Part shown: one piece after another, positions 21,676 to 32,084 of the stretch
How positions within the stretch are numbered: position 1 is the stretch's first letter
Layout of the letters: every line of letters starts with the position of its first letter
Assembly: GCA_965153355.1 (NCBI GenBank)
Contig: OZ231126.1
Location: 4,836,001-4,900,000 of the forward strand
Direction: 5' to 3'
DNA length: 64,000 nucleotides
Source of the DNA: Flaccisagitta enflata
Lineage: Eukaryota; Chaetognatha; Sagittoidea; Aphragmophora
Made by a program: the position numbers and the translations under genes
Notes under the pieces: generated by a model
Databases searched by the model: none
Told to the model about the DNA's origin: nothing
Seen by the model: the letters and a program-made list of their open reading frames with translations, nothing else

Positions 21676-22235
21676 AACAGATTTGGACTTGTCAGACTGT
21701 AGGGACAAAACAAGTAGCTCACCTTACCTCACCGCGACCTGGTTTAGCTATGATAACCCTTTCTCCTACGCTTCCTCCTCTCTCATATTTTTTACACAAT
21801 TTTTTGGCGAAAAAAAGATACCCATACATCATTATGTCCATAAATGACAGGAATTCATTACATTTGAACATTTTTTGCCTAATTTACTGCATGAGCTTTA
21901 TCAAAACCTAGGTTGAAAATTCCGACGATGCTTTTCTGCTTGCTTTCCAAAGGAACCAACTCCTGTTTACCTCTACTGTATGCCCAAAAAGCTTAAAAAC
22001 GCAAAAGAATAAAAAACAGACTGACCCACCGACTGACTGACCCACCGACTGACCGACCCACCAACAAAGAAGGGTGTGAAGTCACGTAGCTCGTGACTAG
22101 CAACTCAGTGAAGGTTCACACGGCCTTCTTCCATTTTATTCAGTTGGGAATTAGAGTGGGCTCAATCTGGGCATTCAAATGAAATATCATTTCCATGCAC
22201 TTTTCATGTTCTACTTGCATATTTAGAGCCTAATC
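21676..22235. other. Gene-free; repeat A-like (GACC)n fragment at 22018-22105
   Basis: A 'ctgacccaccgactgactga' array is followed by 'gggtgtgaagtcacgtagct' and 'cgtgactagcaactcagtg', a damaged hairpin end. No exon is seen. Confidence 0.4.
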
Positions 22236-22408
22236 TCATTGGAAAATCAATTTGGACCTGATCTGGGCACTCCATCAATAATGCTGTAGTTGCATAGAAT
22301 TACTATGGAACAAATTTCTGTCATAACTCCAGCAATCAATTCTATACAACTACAGCATTGAAGGCGGAGTGCCCAGATCAAGTTCAAATTGATTTTCCAA
22401 AGAGATTG
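22236..22408. repeat. Palindromic foldback, about 170 bp
   Basis: 'ttggaaaatcaatttggacc', 'gatctgggcactcc' and 'atgctgtagttgcatagaat' on the left are mirrored by 'attctatacaactacagcat', 'ggagtgcccagatc' and 'caaattgattttccaa' on the right. The loop is about 45 bp. Confidence 0.85.
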
Positions 22409-22419
22409 GGCCCTTAACT

Positions 22420-22645
22420 ACTTTTTTTAGAGGAATCCAAATCTGCATTCAGATTTTGATTTTGACAACTTTGAAATTTTGACCCCGTGGGGATCATACT
22501 TTGACCCCCTGACCTTTGACCCCCTTAAATTTACACTTCCCGAACATTTTTTGACAAAACAAACATGTAGCATTGAAGCTCATGGTCAGTACTTGAGAAT
22601 GGTACAACGGAGAAATGACTTTTATCCCATAGTCAGTGGCCTATC
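22420..22645 (-). repeat. Right arm of the 2.1-kb inverted repeat
   Basis: This is the reverse complement of 20474-20720 with moderate divergence. It leads directly into the flank of the second (AAC)n array. Confidence 0.8.
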
Positions 22646-22649
22646 TCTG

Positions 22650-22689
22650 CATGCAATGATGTACGGTTACAATAACAGAAAAAATAACT

Positions 22690-22782
<93 letters not shown>

Positions 22783-22806
22783 CTGTTGCCACCACCAACT
22801 GGATGG
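22650..22806. repeat. (AAC)n array with flanks, copy 2
   Basis: 31 AAC units (22689-22781) between 'atgatgtacggttacaataa' and 'actgttgccaccaccaac'. This is a duplicate of 19448-19616. Confidence 0.93.
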
Positions 22807-23388
22807 CACGACCGGTACCGGGCCCATGGGTTGAGACGTGGTACGATTGACTCCGATGGGGTGCGCCGCTGCCGCGCCTCCCGCCGCTGCTCCGCCAGCC
22901 ACGGACACCATGGGATGTTGATGTTGTTGATGATGATGATGCGCCCCCTGTTGACCGGGAATCATGGGAATGGCGGCGTGTTGCGGGGTGCCGGGCACGA
23001 CCGGTACCAGGCCCATGGGTTGAGACGTGGGTACGATGGCGGCGGTGCCACCAGCGCCAGGAGCGGGGATGATCATCACCCCCTGCGGCGTTTGAACGGC
23101 GATGTGAGCCGGTGGCACTCCCGGTTGCGGAGGATGATGCTGTTGTGGCTGCTGTTGTGGCACTGGTATCATTTGTTGCGCGTGTGGCTGCGCCATAGGC
23201 GGCGCGCCGCGCGGCGCGCCGCGCCGCGCCGCGCGCGCGCCGCGCCACCGCGGAGGATGATGCACTTGCTGTTGCTGTTGTTGCTGTTGTTGTTGTTGCT
23301 GCTGTTGAGCAACGAGTTGCGCCTGCTGCACTTGTTGCAGCTGAGCGGCAGCGTGTGCTTGCGCTAAAGCTTGCGCATGAGCCGCTTG
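22807..23388 (-). CDS. Gln/Ala/Pro-rich exon of an unidentified nuclear-type protein
   Basis: The sense strand begins with HTQAAHAQALAQAHAAAQLQ after a plausible acceptor (TTAAAG|CAC), whose pyrimidine tract is supplied by the (CT)n array at 23433-23530. It continues with a poly-Q run, a G/C-only coding stretch (RGARAARRGAPRGAP), PPMAQPHAQQMIPVP, QTPQGVMIIPAPGAGGTAAI, a duplicated T-S-Q-P-M-G-x-V-P-V-V-P motif, an HHHHQQHQH run and AAAGGAAAAHP. The GC content and codon choice differ sharply from the AT-rich surroundings, as expected for an exon. The composition resembles C-terminal tails of SMARCC/Moira-type or other cofactors, but no domain allows a name. It may belong to the same gene as the 19.6-kb and 18.5-kb exons, which follow in sense order. 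Confidence 0.5.
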
Positions 23389-23432
23389 CGTGTGCTTTAA
23401 TTGACGGAGGCGAGGGAGTGAGAGGGAAAAGG

Positions 23433-23443
23433 AGGAGAGAGAC

Positions 23444-23530
<87 letters not shown>
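23433..23530. repeat. (GA)n microsatellite
   Basis: Mostly uninterrupted GA; on the sense strand of the adjacent exon it is a (CT)n polypyrimidine tract. Confidence 0.97.
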
Positions 23531-23533
<3 letters not shown>

Positions 23534-23559
23534 GACAATTTTCTCCAGTTTGAAAAGCT

Positions 23560-23825
23560 AGGTGGGGGGGGGCTGAGAGGCCTGATTTTGGGTCTGAAAG
23601 GTCTGATCTAGGGTCTGAGAGGCCTGATTTGGGGTCTAACAGGCCTGATATGGATCTGAACGGCCTGATTTGGTTCTGAGAGGCCTGATTTGGGGTCTCA
23701 GCGGTTTAATTTGGGCTCTGAAAGGGCCTGATTTGGGGTCTGAGATGCTTGATTTGGGGTCTGAAATGCTTAATTTGGGGTCTGAGAGGCCTGATTTGGG
23801 GTCTGTGAGGCCTGAAAAGGAAAGA
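23560..23825. repeat. 20-bp 'ggggtctgagaggcctgatt' minisatellite
   Basis: About 12 degenerate units of GGCCTGATTTGGGGTCTGAG, the same general class as the arrays at 5.1, 11.8, 12.1, 35.7, 36.3 and 46.6 kb. Confidence 0.9.
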
Positions 23826-24158
23826 AAGAGAATCAGGATCCTGAAGTCGACCAACACACGCTATATGGGATTGCTTTCTTGCTCCAGATTGTGATGTTGT
23901 TAAGAGGGCCAGAGCTGGCTTCTTACTTTGAAGAGAGTATAGAGAATATGGCCAGATGCTGCATCAAGATCTTGCCCTGGATCACGTATGCGTTTTGAGA
24001 GATGACATGTTGCAATGGCTTGGGGGGGGGGAGGGAGACAGGACTTAACGGAGAAACGAAATTACCCCATGTGGAATCATAGGTCATCGGCCCCTCTCAA
24101 ACAACCGACCAATGGACCAACTGACAGACCAAGATAGTGAGGTAAAGAATCGCCCTGA
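23826..24158. other. Gene-free, repeat B fragment
   Basis: 'ttaccccatgtggaatcatag' and 'gtcatcggcccctc' at about 24060-24096 are a repeat-B fragment. No exon is recognised. Confidence 0.4.
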
Positions 24159-24704
24159 CTACAGGGTGATCAATCTCAAAGTGGGAAAAGTATTAAGCTT
24201 ACAGTCATATATGCATCAAGTCTGTGGTCTGAGATCAATTTTCTTTCATAGTATTATGTTTGACGTTTTTTGTGTTAAAATTTCATTGGTTTAGCTTGAA
24301 TAGTTTGACCACAACATCAATTTGAAGTAAAACAATGATTTACAGTTTTAGCTGAAAATCTAGTGAGAATTTGAAAGCAGATTTTCTTGAAATTCCTCTT
24401 ATCTCTCAATGACTTGAGCCACAGTTGCCTGATTGGTCTCAAATCAAAGATATTTGCATAATCTTTCATTTAAAACCAATTTGAAGTCTATAGCTCAAGT
24501 TAATTGGAGATGAAAGCAATTAAAAAGGAATCTGTTTTCAAAATCAAACAAGATTTTAACTATTTAAGCTAAACCAATGAAATTTTAACATAAAAAACAT
24601 CAAACAAAGTACTATAAAAGATAATTAATCTCAGACCATAGACATGATGCATACAGGAATGTAAGCTTAATACTTTTCCCACTTTGAGATTGATCACCCG
24701 GTAG
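24159..24704. mobile_element. Foldback/MITE element, 546 bp
   Basis: The left end starts CTACAGGGTGATCAATCTC. The right end in reverse complement starts CTACCGGGTGATCAATCTC. The inverted repeats extend inward about 170 bp with shared blocks ('aagtgggaaaagtattaagc', 'aaaatttcattggtttagct'). No coding capacity. No clear target-site duplication was found. Confidence 0.75.
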
Positions 24705-24795
24705 TAATTAAGGGGTAACAGTATCGTCAGAGATGGGTGGGCGGGGGCACAACCCCCCCCCACTAAAATACAATGTGCGTTTTTACACTTTCCAA

Positions 24796-24910
24796 CTTGC
24801 TGAAAGGAAAAAAGTTGATTCATACATTTATATAGGGAAACAGAAAAAAAGATCAAGGAAGAAATAGAAACAAGACAGAAGTATCTGTGAAAGCAGAAGT
24901 AAATAGTGAA
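24796..24910. repeat. Third copy of the 18.8/19.9-kb intron segment
   Basis: It matches 'gaaaggaaaaaagttgat' through 'gaaagcagaagtaaatagtg', with a few substitutions and without the (GA)n tail. Confidence 0.8.
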
Positions 24911-24971
24911 GATTTCTATTTCCAAGATAGTACACACCAACACTGACAGACAATCACGCGAAAAGGGCGAT

Positions 24972-25172
24972 TTTAAGTCGCGTGCTACGCGACTCTACAA
25001 CCCACTTTGTCGGTCAGTCCGTCCGTCCGTTGGTCCGTCACACTTTACTTTTTTGGGGGTTTTTGCGGTCTTTGGCCTCACTGAACCTGCCCAAATGATT
25101 GACTGACCTCAAATACAGCCCCTGCCCACCTGCACGCGACTGGGGTAGCCGTGTATCCAGCCTTGTTTGAAT
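24972..25172 (+). repeat. Dispersed repeat A, full-length copy
   Basis: Order of blocks: hairpin 'agtcgcgtgctacgcgact', 'ctacaacccactttgtcggt', short (TCCG) core, 'cacactttacttttttgg', 'tgcggtctttggcctcactg', 'cctgcccaaatgattgactg', 'gcccctgcccacctgcacgc', 'gtgtatccagccttgttt'. At 201 bp it is a useful reference copy. Confidence 0.9.
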
Positions 25173-25276
25173 CAAAGCCCCTGATATACTTCTGGATTAG
25201 TTAATGTTATCAAAATGTATGTCCGTCCCTGATCAAAAGCAGAGCCAAAAGAAGTCTAAACAACCAAAACGAACCT

Positions 25277-27763
25277 TTATAGGGGCCAAAAAGATTCATG
25301 TTTACGCCTCAGATCTTGCTTAAGATCAAAGGGAAAGAGTAAAGATTCACAATTCAAGTGCTCAAGAATTACCTTGGGCTTGATGTAATAAACCGGTTGC
25401 GTGTCACCATCAACATGAAGTTTCTCTGATTTGTTAGAGGGCAGACAAAACACAACAAATTTGTCAGTTTTGATAAGTAACGGATAGACGACAAATGCCT
25501 GGTTGTCTGGCCAGTTGAAATTCGAGTGTGTTTGTAGGATTTGTTCTGAAGACATTCTGTCAACAAAATTTTTGACTTTGGCAACTACTTTCTCTGGCAG
25601 ACGGCAATCATGGCAAAGATGGTCTGAGTGTTCAAAAACCGCCTCCAAGTAGTCTGAGGCTAAGACAGTTTTCAGATTTTCTTCCAAAGGAAATTGTTTT
25701 TCCGCAATAATCATCATCATTTCTTGCAGTATTTCTGCTATGTCAGAGATAGATCCTTTCATGGCAATGCCCGTCTGAATGATTTCGCAGATCATCTGTA
25801 CAAGTCTGAGTTCATCTGCGCTATAGCAACTCTGTAGGATATGCTTCATGAGGTTGAGAATTCTTTGCTTTGAGCGGCTCTGATTGCATTTTCTGCGAAT
25901 TTGTGCCATTGTGCAGCGGAACACTGATAGATGAGTGTCCTGGAGAAGTCCTTTGGTTATTTGAAGTGGAAGGGCAATTTCATCATGACTTAGAAACAAA
26001 GAAATGACATTCTCTCGACTGTTTCGATGGTAGAATTGGAATACTTTCTCATCTTCATCTCCTTTTTCTTCAAGAATGTCCAGTCTCAAAACTAGATTCA
26101 CTTCCTCCTTCTTCAAAAGTTTCTTCAATTCTTTTTTCAAATCGTTTCTGCTCAGATCTTGAAATCCAATGATCGATTGACCATTACAAATGAATACAGC
26201 TTGACCCAGTTTCACAAGGAGATGCATATTATCCTCCAGTACTCTGTAGGCATCAGTTTCTAGGATTTGACGCCGCTCCTCTTTGAGAGCTTCCTTCTTT
26301 GTTGCTGAATATTTCTTATCATTTTCCAGTTGAATGTCAATGGATTTCACAAGCTCAGATTTGATGATCATTCCATTGAGTCCATCTGAAATGTCCAATT
26401 GACTTGCAATGACGTGACTCATGCGGTCTTGATTGAATAGACAGCAGATCAGTGCTGCGTTGATTGGTATGGGAAATGTAGACTTGAGGATATCATTTGC
26501 CTGCCAAACATTGATAATATCCATTCTTTTCGTAACAGCTGACCTTGTTTTGGTAGTGGAAAATGGGAATTTGTTTGCAAATTCTTCACATTGCTTTTCA
26601 TCAAGATTTTTCAGACTGAATTCTATTCTGTCCCGTTCTATTTCATTGAGTATCGGTCTTCCTTCTTCTCTCGTTACAATCAGGAAAACACTCTCCCTGT
26701 AAAAATCTTCATTTCTTTGGAGGTATCTAATGGCATCAACGTGAGAGCGACTTTCATCAAGCCCATCAAGAATCCAGAGAACCGATTTTTGACATCTTCT
26801 TACAGAATGTTTGATTTTCTCCAGTTGTGGTTCTTCAAATTGACCCCGTAAGAATGTGTATTGTTTAAGCAAAGAATCAAATGCATTTTCCTCGGGATCG
26901 GCAACCTTCATTTCAATACGGGCTACAATTTCAAATGAAAGCAAGCATTCTCCTTCCGCCCATTCTAAAACAACTTTTTTGGCCAGTGTTGTCTTCCCTC
27001 GTCCTCCTGCCGCCACCAGTAGAAGGTGTTTGTTTCCCTGCATCACCTCACTTTCAATTGCCAAAGTTAACCCACTGAAAGAAATTCCTTTGAATTCATG
27101 TCCTTCACTGGCTTCCTCCTCGACATCAGGTTCATAATCCGTTGCCCTGACGATATCCTCTGGGTCTTCTTCTGGAATGTCAGCAACATCGTCAAAAACA
27201 TTGTCCTGCATTTCGACGGAATTGTCACCCTCAGCGTTTGCAGCATTGTGTCTCTCCTCTTCTTCTTCCTCGGCGAGGACCGGGTTGACTCGTTGATTCA
27301 GAACAGCATATTTCAAATCCATACGAATTTTTGATGCTGGTATGAGGATGGTTGAATGATCTTTTCTTATATGCTTTTTTAAGGCTTTGGAAAACTTCCT
27401 AAGTAATAGGTTATCAGAGGAATTTTGAGATGCAATCTTGTCGTGACCTCTATGGCAATTGGCCTGGCAGCAATTTACTGTTGTTTTTTTTATGATAGTG
27501 CTTGCAGTGTTCAATTCGGTAATGGTGCTCCCTTTAACTGAACAATTTACGGAAGCAGCTCCATCAGTATGCTTATCTTCTTGTCCTTCATCTTCATCTT
27601 GAGTTTTACCTTTCTTTTGTTTAGCACCTCCTTTGCTGCTTTTTTTCCGTTTTAACACCCCCTCACAGTCCTCAGCTTTCTTGTCGTCACTACAATCATC
27701 CCCGTCATACTCATACTCATCATCAGTAGGACAGTTTGCCCTCCCAGTTTTTTTTGTCGTCAT
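25277..27763 (-). CDS. NACHT-domain NTPase (NLR-like), 828 residues
   Basis: NACHT proteins are STAND-class signalling NTPases that act as switches, often in innate immunity or cell death. The Walker A motif is at about residues 249-257 (GGRGKTTLAKK). Walker B (SVLWILDGLDE, about 325-335) carries the acidic D-G-L-D-E typical of NACHT rather than AAA proteins. A sensor-like VFLIVTREEGRP follows, and then a helical region. The first 150 residues are acidic/basic and low in complexity (DDEYEYDGDDCSDD, KRKKSSKGGAKQKKGK), with no CARD, death or pyrin domain visible. No leucine-rich repeats or WD repeats follow. The ATG at 27761-27763 has a good context (CAAAATGA). The coding sequence is intronless to the TGA-side end, but a strong donor (CCCAAG|GTAATTC at 25373/25372) could end the exon earlier and lead to a missing 3' exon. 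Confidence 0.85.
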   Translation of the reverse strand: MTTKKTGRANCPTDDEYEYDGDDCSDDKKAEDCEGVLKRKKSSKGGAKQKKGKTQDEDEGQEDKHTDGAASVNCSVKGSTITELNTASTIIKKTTVNCCQANCHRGHDKIASQNSSDNLLLRKFSKALKKHIRKDHSTILIPASKIRMDLKYAVLNQRVNPVLAEEEEEERHNAANAEGDNSVEMQDNVFDDVADIPEEDPEDIVRATDYEPDVEEEASEGHEFKGISFSGLTLAIESEVMQGNKHLLLVAAGGRGKTTLAKKVVLEWAEGECLLSFEIVARIEMKVADPEENAFDSLLKQYTFLRGQFEEPQLEKIKHSVRRCQKSVLWILDGLDESRSHVDAIRYLQRNEDFYRESVFLIVTREEGRPILNEIERDRIEFSLKNLDEKQCEEFANKFPFSTTKTRSAVTKRMDIINVWQANDILKSTFPIPINAALICCLFNQDRMSHVIASQLDISDGLNGMIIKSELVKSIDIQLENDKKYSATKKEALKEERRQILETDAYRVLEDNMHLLVKLGQAVFICNGQSIIGFQDLSRNDLKKELKKLLKKEEVNLVLRLDILEEKGDEDEKVFQFYHRNSRENVISLFLSHDEIALPLQITKGLLQDTHLSVFRCTMAQIRRKCNQSRSKQRILNLMKHILQSCYSADELRLVQMICEIIQTGIAMKGSISDIAEILQEMMMIIAEKQFPLEENLKTVLASDYLEAVFEHSDHLCHDCRLPEKVVAKVKNFVDRMSSEQILQTHSNFNWPDNQAFVVYPLLIKTDKFVVFCLPSNKSEKLHVDGDTQPVYYIKPKVILEHLNCESLLFPFDLKQDLRRKHESFWPL

Positions 27764-28035
27764 TTTGAAGGCATCGGATGCAATTTTATCAAGCTACAGG
27801 TACTCTCATGGTATTAGAAGTATGTAACTGTAGAAAATCCAAGTTGAATGAGCGGCGATCAAGAGGTACAAAGGGTGGTGACGGTATCAAGAGAGATCGT
27901 ATTGACCACAGTTAAAATTGCATGAAGTACCTGTGAAAAAAAAGAGTTATTTTCCGTATTTCTTGAATTTATCGCCCCCCCCCTCTAATTAGCGCCCCCC
28001 CTTTTGATGAGAGAATGACTTAATGACAAATTATC
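27764..28035. other. Upstream flank of the NACHT gene
   Basis: No upstream exon or TATA box is identified on the - strand. Short C-runs ('ccccccccc', 27973-28003) are present. Confidence 0.35.
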
Positions 28036-28039
28036 TTTT

Positions 28040-28150
28040 TAGTTGCGGACACGCAACTCTATAAGAGGCTTTATCTGTCCGTCTGTCCGTCCATCCCTCC
28101 GTCCGTTGGTCCGTCAGCACAAGTCAAAAAGTGGGAAAATAAGTGTTTCA
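28040..28150 (+). repeat. Dispersed repeat A, short copy
   Basis: The hairpin 'agttgcggacacgcaact', then 'ctataagaggctttatctgt', a (TCCG) core and 'cagcacaagtcaaaaagtgg' match, inverted, the copies at 13448 and 40976. Confidence 0.85.
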
Positions 28151-28780
28151 GTTTATTTTTTTGCAAAAACCACATGAGTACAGCCTGTAATACACCAAAA
28201 ACTTAATTTCTTAGTATTTTACTGTACTGAAATATAAAAGATTTGTCAAAAAAAGTGAATTTAATGTAACATCTTCTACATTAGATAACGATCTCTTTGT
28301 TTTAATTTATAGAGTTAAAATTGAAACGCGTCATGCGTAAATCACCACCGATCTAGGCTTTCTTGGGTTTGTTTGACGGAGATATGTTTTCTCTCGCGGC
28401 CCTTGCTAACTAGAATTGTCATTTGTTTATTTGTAATAGATAATAGGTATATATATATATAAACAATTGATGATTGACAAACACAACTTTACGTTCAGGG
28501 ACTGAAAGGTCAACTTCAGAGAAGTCAGTCAAAATCATTTTAAAGCGTCTATGTTATGGTCAAAACAAGTGTTGTTCTCAAAAACCTTCATCTTTAGAGG
28601 TTATTTCACTTTTCTTACACGATCTACTTCCTAACGAGGATGAACACTCATGGTAAAGCGTCTTTTTAAGAGGCTTTTTCTGCGTCACTCTGCGCGTCTC
28701 ACTCTGTTGTAACAAGTTGCACACGTGTACCAAAACAAACTGAAGATGATCTTTTTAGGATTTGGTACCAAAATGTCCCC
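28151..28780. other. Gene-free AT-rich DNA
   Basis: No exon is recognised. A short (TA)n is at 28450-28462. Confidence 0.4.
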
Positions 28781-28784
28781 TTTT

Positions 28785-28990
28785 CAATCTCCCTTACATT
28801 ATTGTCCCTTCCAAGAAATGTCCCTTCAAAAATGACCCCAACTTTAGATGTCCCTTCAAAAATGTCCCTTCAAAAATGTCCCTTCAAAAATGTCCCTTCG
28901 AAAATGTCCCTTCAACAATGTCCCTTTAAAAATGGCCCTTCAAAAATGGCCCTTCAAAAGTGGCCCTTCAAAAATGGCCCTTCAAAAAAT
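28785..28990. repeat. 14-15-bp 'atgtcccttcaaaa' minisatellite
   Basis: About 13 units of ATGTCCCTTCAAAA, changing to ATGGCCCTTCAAAA in the right half. The Ser/Lys/Pro open frames are by-products. Confidence 0.95.
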
Positions 28991-29258
28991 GTCCTCTGAG
29001 GATAAGGAAGTTTCACAAGTGAAGCTCCGTAGGAAACGTTTGCGAATCTCAGTTGCCGAGACTCCGCCAAGAAATCGAAAATGATTTCATGTTATTTCTA
29101 TTTTTCTCGAGGATTGAATTGTATTAATTTTGATATTCAACTATCTTTGAATAAAGTGAATTGTTGAAATTTTTTGTTGGCAACGTTTTACGAGTACAGA
29201 ATTTCATAGAAAAAAAAAGAATTTACAGGAAATAGGGATAAAAGCGGGTGCTAGCAGA
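28991..29258. other. Gene-free AT-rich DNA
   Basis: Nothing recognised. Confidence 0.35.
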
Positions 29259-30306
29259 CTAACCATGGCAAAAAAAAAAAAAGTAGACGCAATGTTTTGA
29301 TTGTTGATTGCTTGGTAACTAAAAATGGTAAACCCTTAAAATCTATGATGGTTTTAAAGAGCTTCGAAAGATCTTTTATTTGAGCTCTTTCTGAACATTC
29401 TAGCTTCAAAATTTTAGAAGTTATGATATTCTAAAGACAACTACTCAAAAATCTTGAATATGTTTAGAAATGTTTTTAGAGTAACCAACTTTGAATTAAT
29501 ACAGCCTTTAAACGAAGCGGAATCAAGAATTTTGCTTGGTTTCATCTTGTAGAGAATTAAAAATACTTCATTTTACCTTAATTTATTCCATTTATTTCAT
29601 TACTTTTAGAGTAGTAGATCTCCCAGACTGAGATAACGGGCAAAGTAATAAACAAAGAGGAGTTATATTTCACATGAATAACGGGATCTTTATTGCCATG
29701 ATAGCTGGTTGTATGGTCATTATTCCATAATGCAGTATTTTGAGAGAGCAGAACTTGAAATACGCTACAATACACAGTATGTTGTAAGAATGTGCCTGTC
29801 TAGCGGTTGCTAGTTGTCACATGGATACGCTGCCAAAAAAATTCTTACAGAACATACTGTGTTAGAAAAATTTTTTTGAGCAATGTTCAAAAACTCAAAA
29901 TATTGATACTTTGCTGAATACATGGAAATGTGTTCACATGAACCAGCTATCATGGGAATATCATATTTTGATTAGTCACATCCAAATATCGCTCCCCTGC
30001 CTTCATTCGTCTTTCCACAATGCTTGCCCCCATCATCTCAAGTCTAGACGAGATCTACTGTAAGTAAAATAGTGCCTTGTTCAAGGATGTTGAAATCTGC
30101 TCTTTTTGGCATTTTGAAAAATGAGTGTTGAACTTCAATCTTATGTCATTTCTAAACGACTTGAGTCACAAATTTCTGCTTGGTCTAGATTTGCAGAGTT
30201 TTTGAAGCTCTTTAAAAAGCTCATAGATTTTAAGCAAAAAGTGTGACTGGTTTTCAATTAAATGATAAAAATTGAGCGTCTACTTTTTTTTTTTGGCCAT
30301 GGTTAG
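29259..30306. mobile_element. MITE family B, 1048 bp, with an internal insertion
   Basis: The ends are CTAACCATGGC plus an A-run and 'gtagacgc' on the left, and 'gcgtctac', a T-run and GGCCATGGTTAG on the right. The outer about 320 and 200 bp align with 14394-14979. The middle (about 29605-30105) has no counterpart there and appears to be a nested insertion. It contains its own palindrome around 29775-29870 ('acacagtatgttgtaagaat' and 'attcttacagaacatactgt'). Confidence 0.75.
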
Positions 30307-31095
30307 ATGAGACACACAGCTTAAAAGAGGAGCAGATTTGCTTCGCTGGACGGGAGACTCCTATATAACGGTGATTGAGGAGGATTCAAAAAAAAACTCT
30401 GCCTTAGATGTAATGATGTAAATATATGAAAGAAAGAATAATCATCGTTAACTTTATCACTGTCATTGTCAGCGTCATCGTCATCGTCATCACCTTGATT
30501 TTCATCTATTTCATGTGAGGGACGATATAGATGTAACCAGATGAATGCAGAAGCCCCATATCTAGCCCAATACGGCATATTTCCTCACCTTACGTGTTTA
30601 AAAGCGGCGATATTAAAGGCTAAACCTCTCTCAAAAATTTTCCCTCCATTATTTCCATATGATGCAAGTCAGACTTTGAGTCGAAGATATCGCGTGACCA
30701 GGAAACAAAGGAGCTTCAAATGGAATAAAAGAGGAGCCACAGCGAGGGAGATTTCCCTCGCTGGATGGGAGCTCGCCTGAAGAAAGACAATTTAAGAGGA
30801 TTAAAGATACTTTAAGCATCCAGGCAAAACTAGTAAGATACGAAAGAAAGTATTATCTTCCTTCTCCTCCTCATCCGTCTCCTCCTCCTCATCGACGTCA
30901 TTGTCATCGTCATCGTCCACATCATTGTCATCACCTTTGTTTTCATAAAATTGATCTTCTCGAATTTATAAAAAGACAGAATCATGAGCGTGAAGCTTCT
31001 TCATGCGTGACGAAGGATGAAGAAGAAGCGAAGTCGTCGATTCTGAAATTGAGAGTAAAGAAGAGACAATGAATGAGTTTGGAAGGTTGTAACAA
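30307..31095. other. Gene-free; short GTC/ATC-rich runs
   Basis: Two related segments, 'gcagatttgcttcgctggac...gaaagaataatcatc' (30331-30440) and 'gggagatttccctcgctgga...gaaagtattatctt' (30746-30860), look like diverged duplicates. Each is followed by a (CATCGT)-rich stretch. No exon can be supported. Confidence 0.35.
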
Positions 31096-31103
31096 GTACC
31101 ATA

Positions 31104-31450
31104 CGACTAAAAAAAAAAGACGCACTTTTGGATGGCTAATGTTACTTATGAATCAATGCAAAACTTTTTAAAATCTTAGGTCTTAGGTCATTGGAGTGCC
31201 CTTCAAAAGTACTTTCATTTGGCTCCAATCTGGTATTGCTATCTTTTTTCGTTTAGAAATGGCATTAGTTTGAGTGAAAACATTGCTCATTTCAATTTTG
31301 CAATCCCTATGTAAAATCGTATTTTAGCAAATTAGTGCTTCTCTTTACAAGGCTCTAGCTTCTAAACCGTTTGAGATAGAGCTAGGATTGGTCTAGATTG
31401 AAAGATTTTTCAAAAATATTTCCAAATGTCTTCTTTGAAAAAAATTTAAA
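31104..31450. mobile_element. MITE family C, partial copy
   Basis: 'cgactaaaaaaaaaagacgc' then 'acttttggatggc', 'ggctccaatctggtattgct' and 'gaaatggcattagtttgagt' match the copies at 3965 and 59547. The right end is eroded. Confidence 0.65.
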
Positions 31451-31529
31451 ATAAATTTTCATACTTGTTTTATCAATTCATAAACAGGTACAGAGTCGAG
31501 TGGTAGTGACAGAGAGATTTTGAAATGGG

Positions 31530-31700
31530 CAAAACAAGGCCGTATTTACGGCAACCGTAGTAGACTGCAGTGATTTAGAAAGCCATTCAGGAACTTTGGC
31601 AGGAGTGTCGACCCCAAAAACACAGAAATAGAAAAATGTGACGGACCGATGGTTAGACAAAAGTGGATTACAGAGTCGTGTATCACGCGACTTAAAAGGT
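31530..31700 (-). repeat. Dispersed repeat A, partial copy
   Basis: It runs from 'aacaaggccgtatttacggc' through 'gtgacggaccgatggttaga' to the hairpin-like 'agtcgtgtatcacgcgactt' followed by 'aaaagg'. Confidence 0.75.
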
Positions 31701-31733
31701 GTCATTATCGAGCAGAGAGCACATGTAAAGGAA

Positions 31734-32076
<343 letters not shown>

Positions 32077-32084
32077 ACTGAGGG

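Noticed and set aside
22807-23388. Assignment of the Gln/Ala-rich exon to SMARCC/Moira (SWI/SNF subunit)
   Set aside because: The similarity is only compositional (QLK then Gln/Ala run, Pro/Met/Gly tail). No SWIRM, SANT or other domain is in the window, so no name was given.
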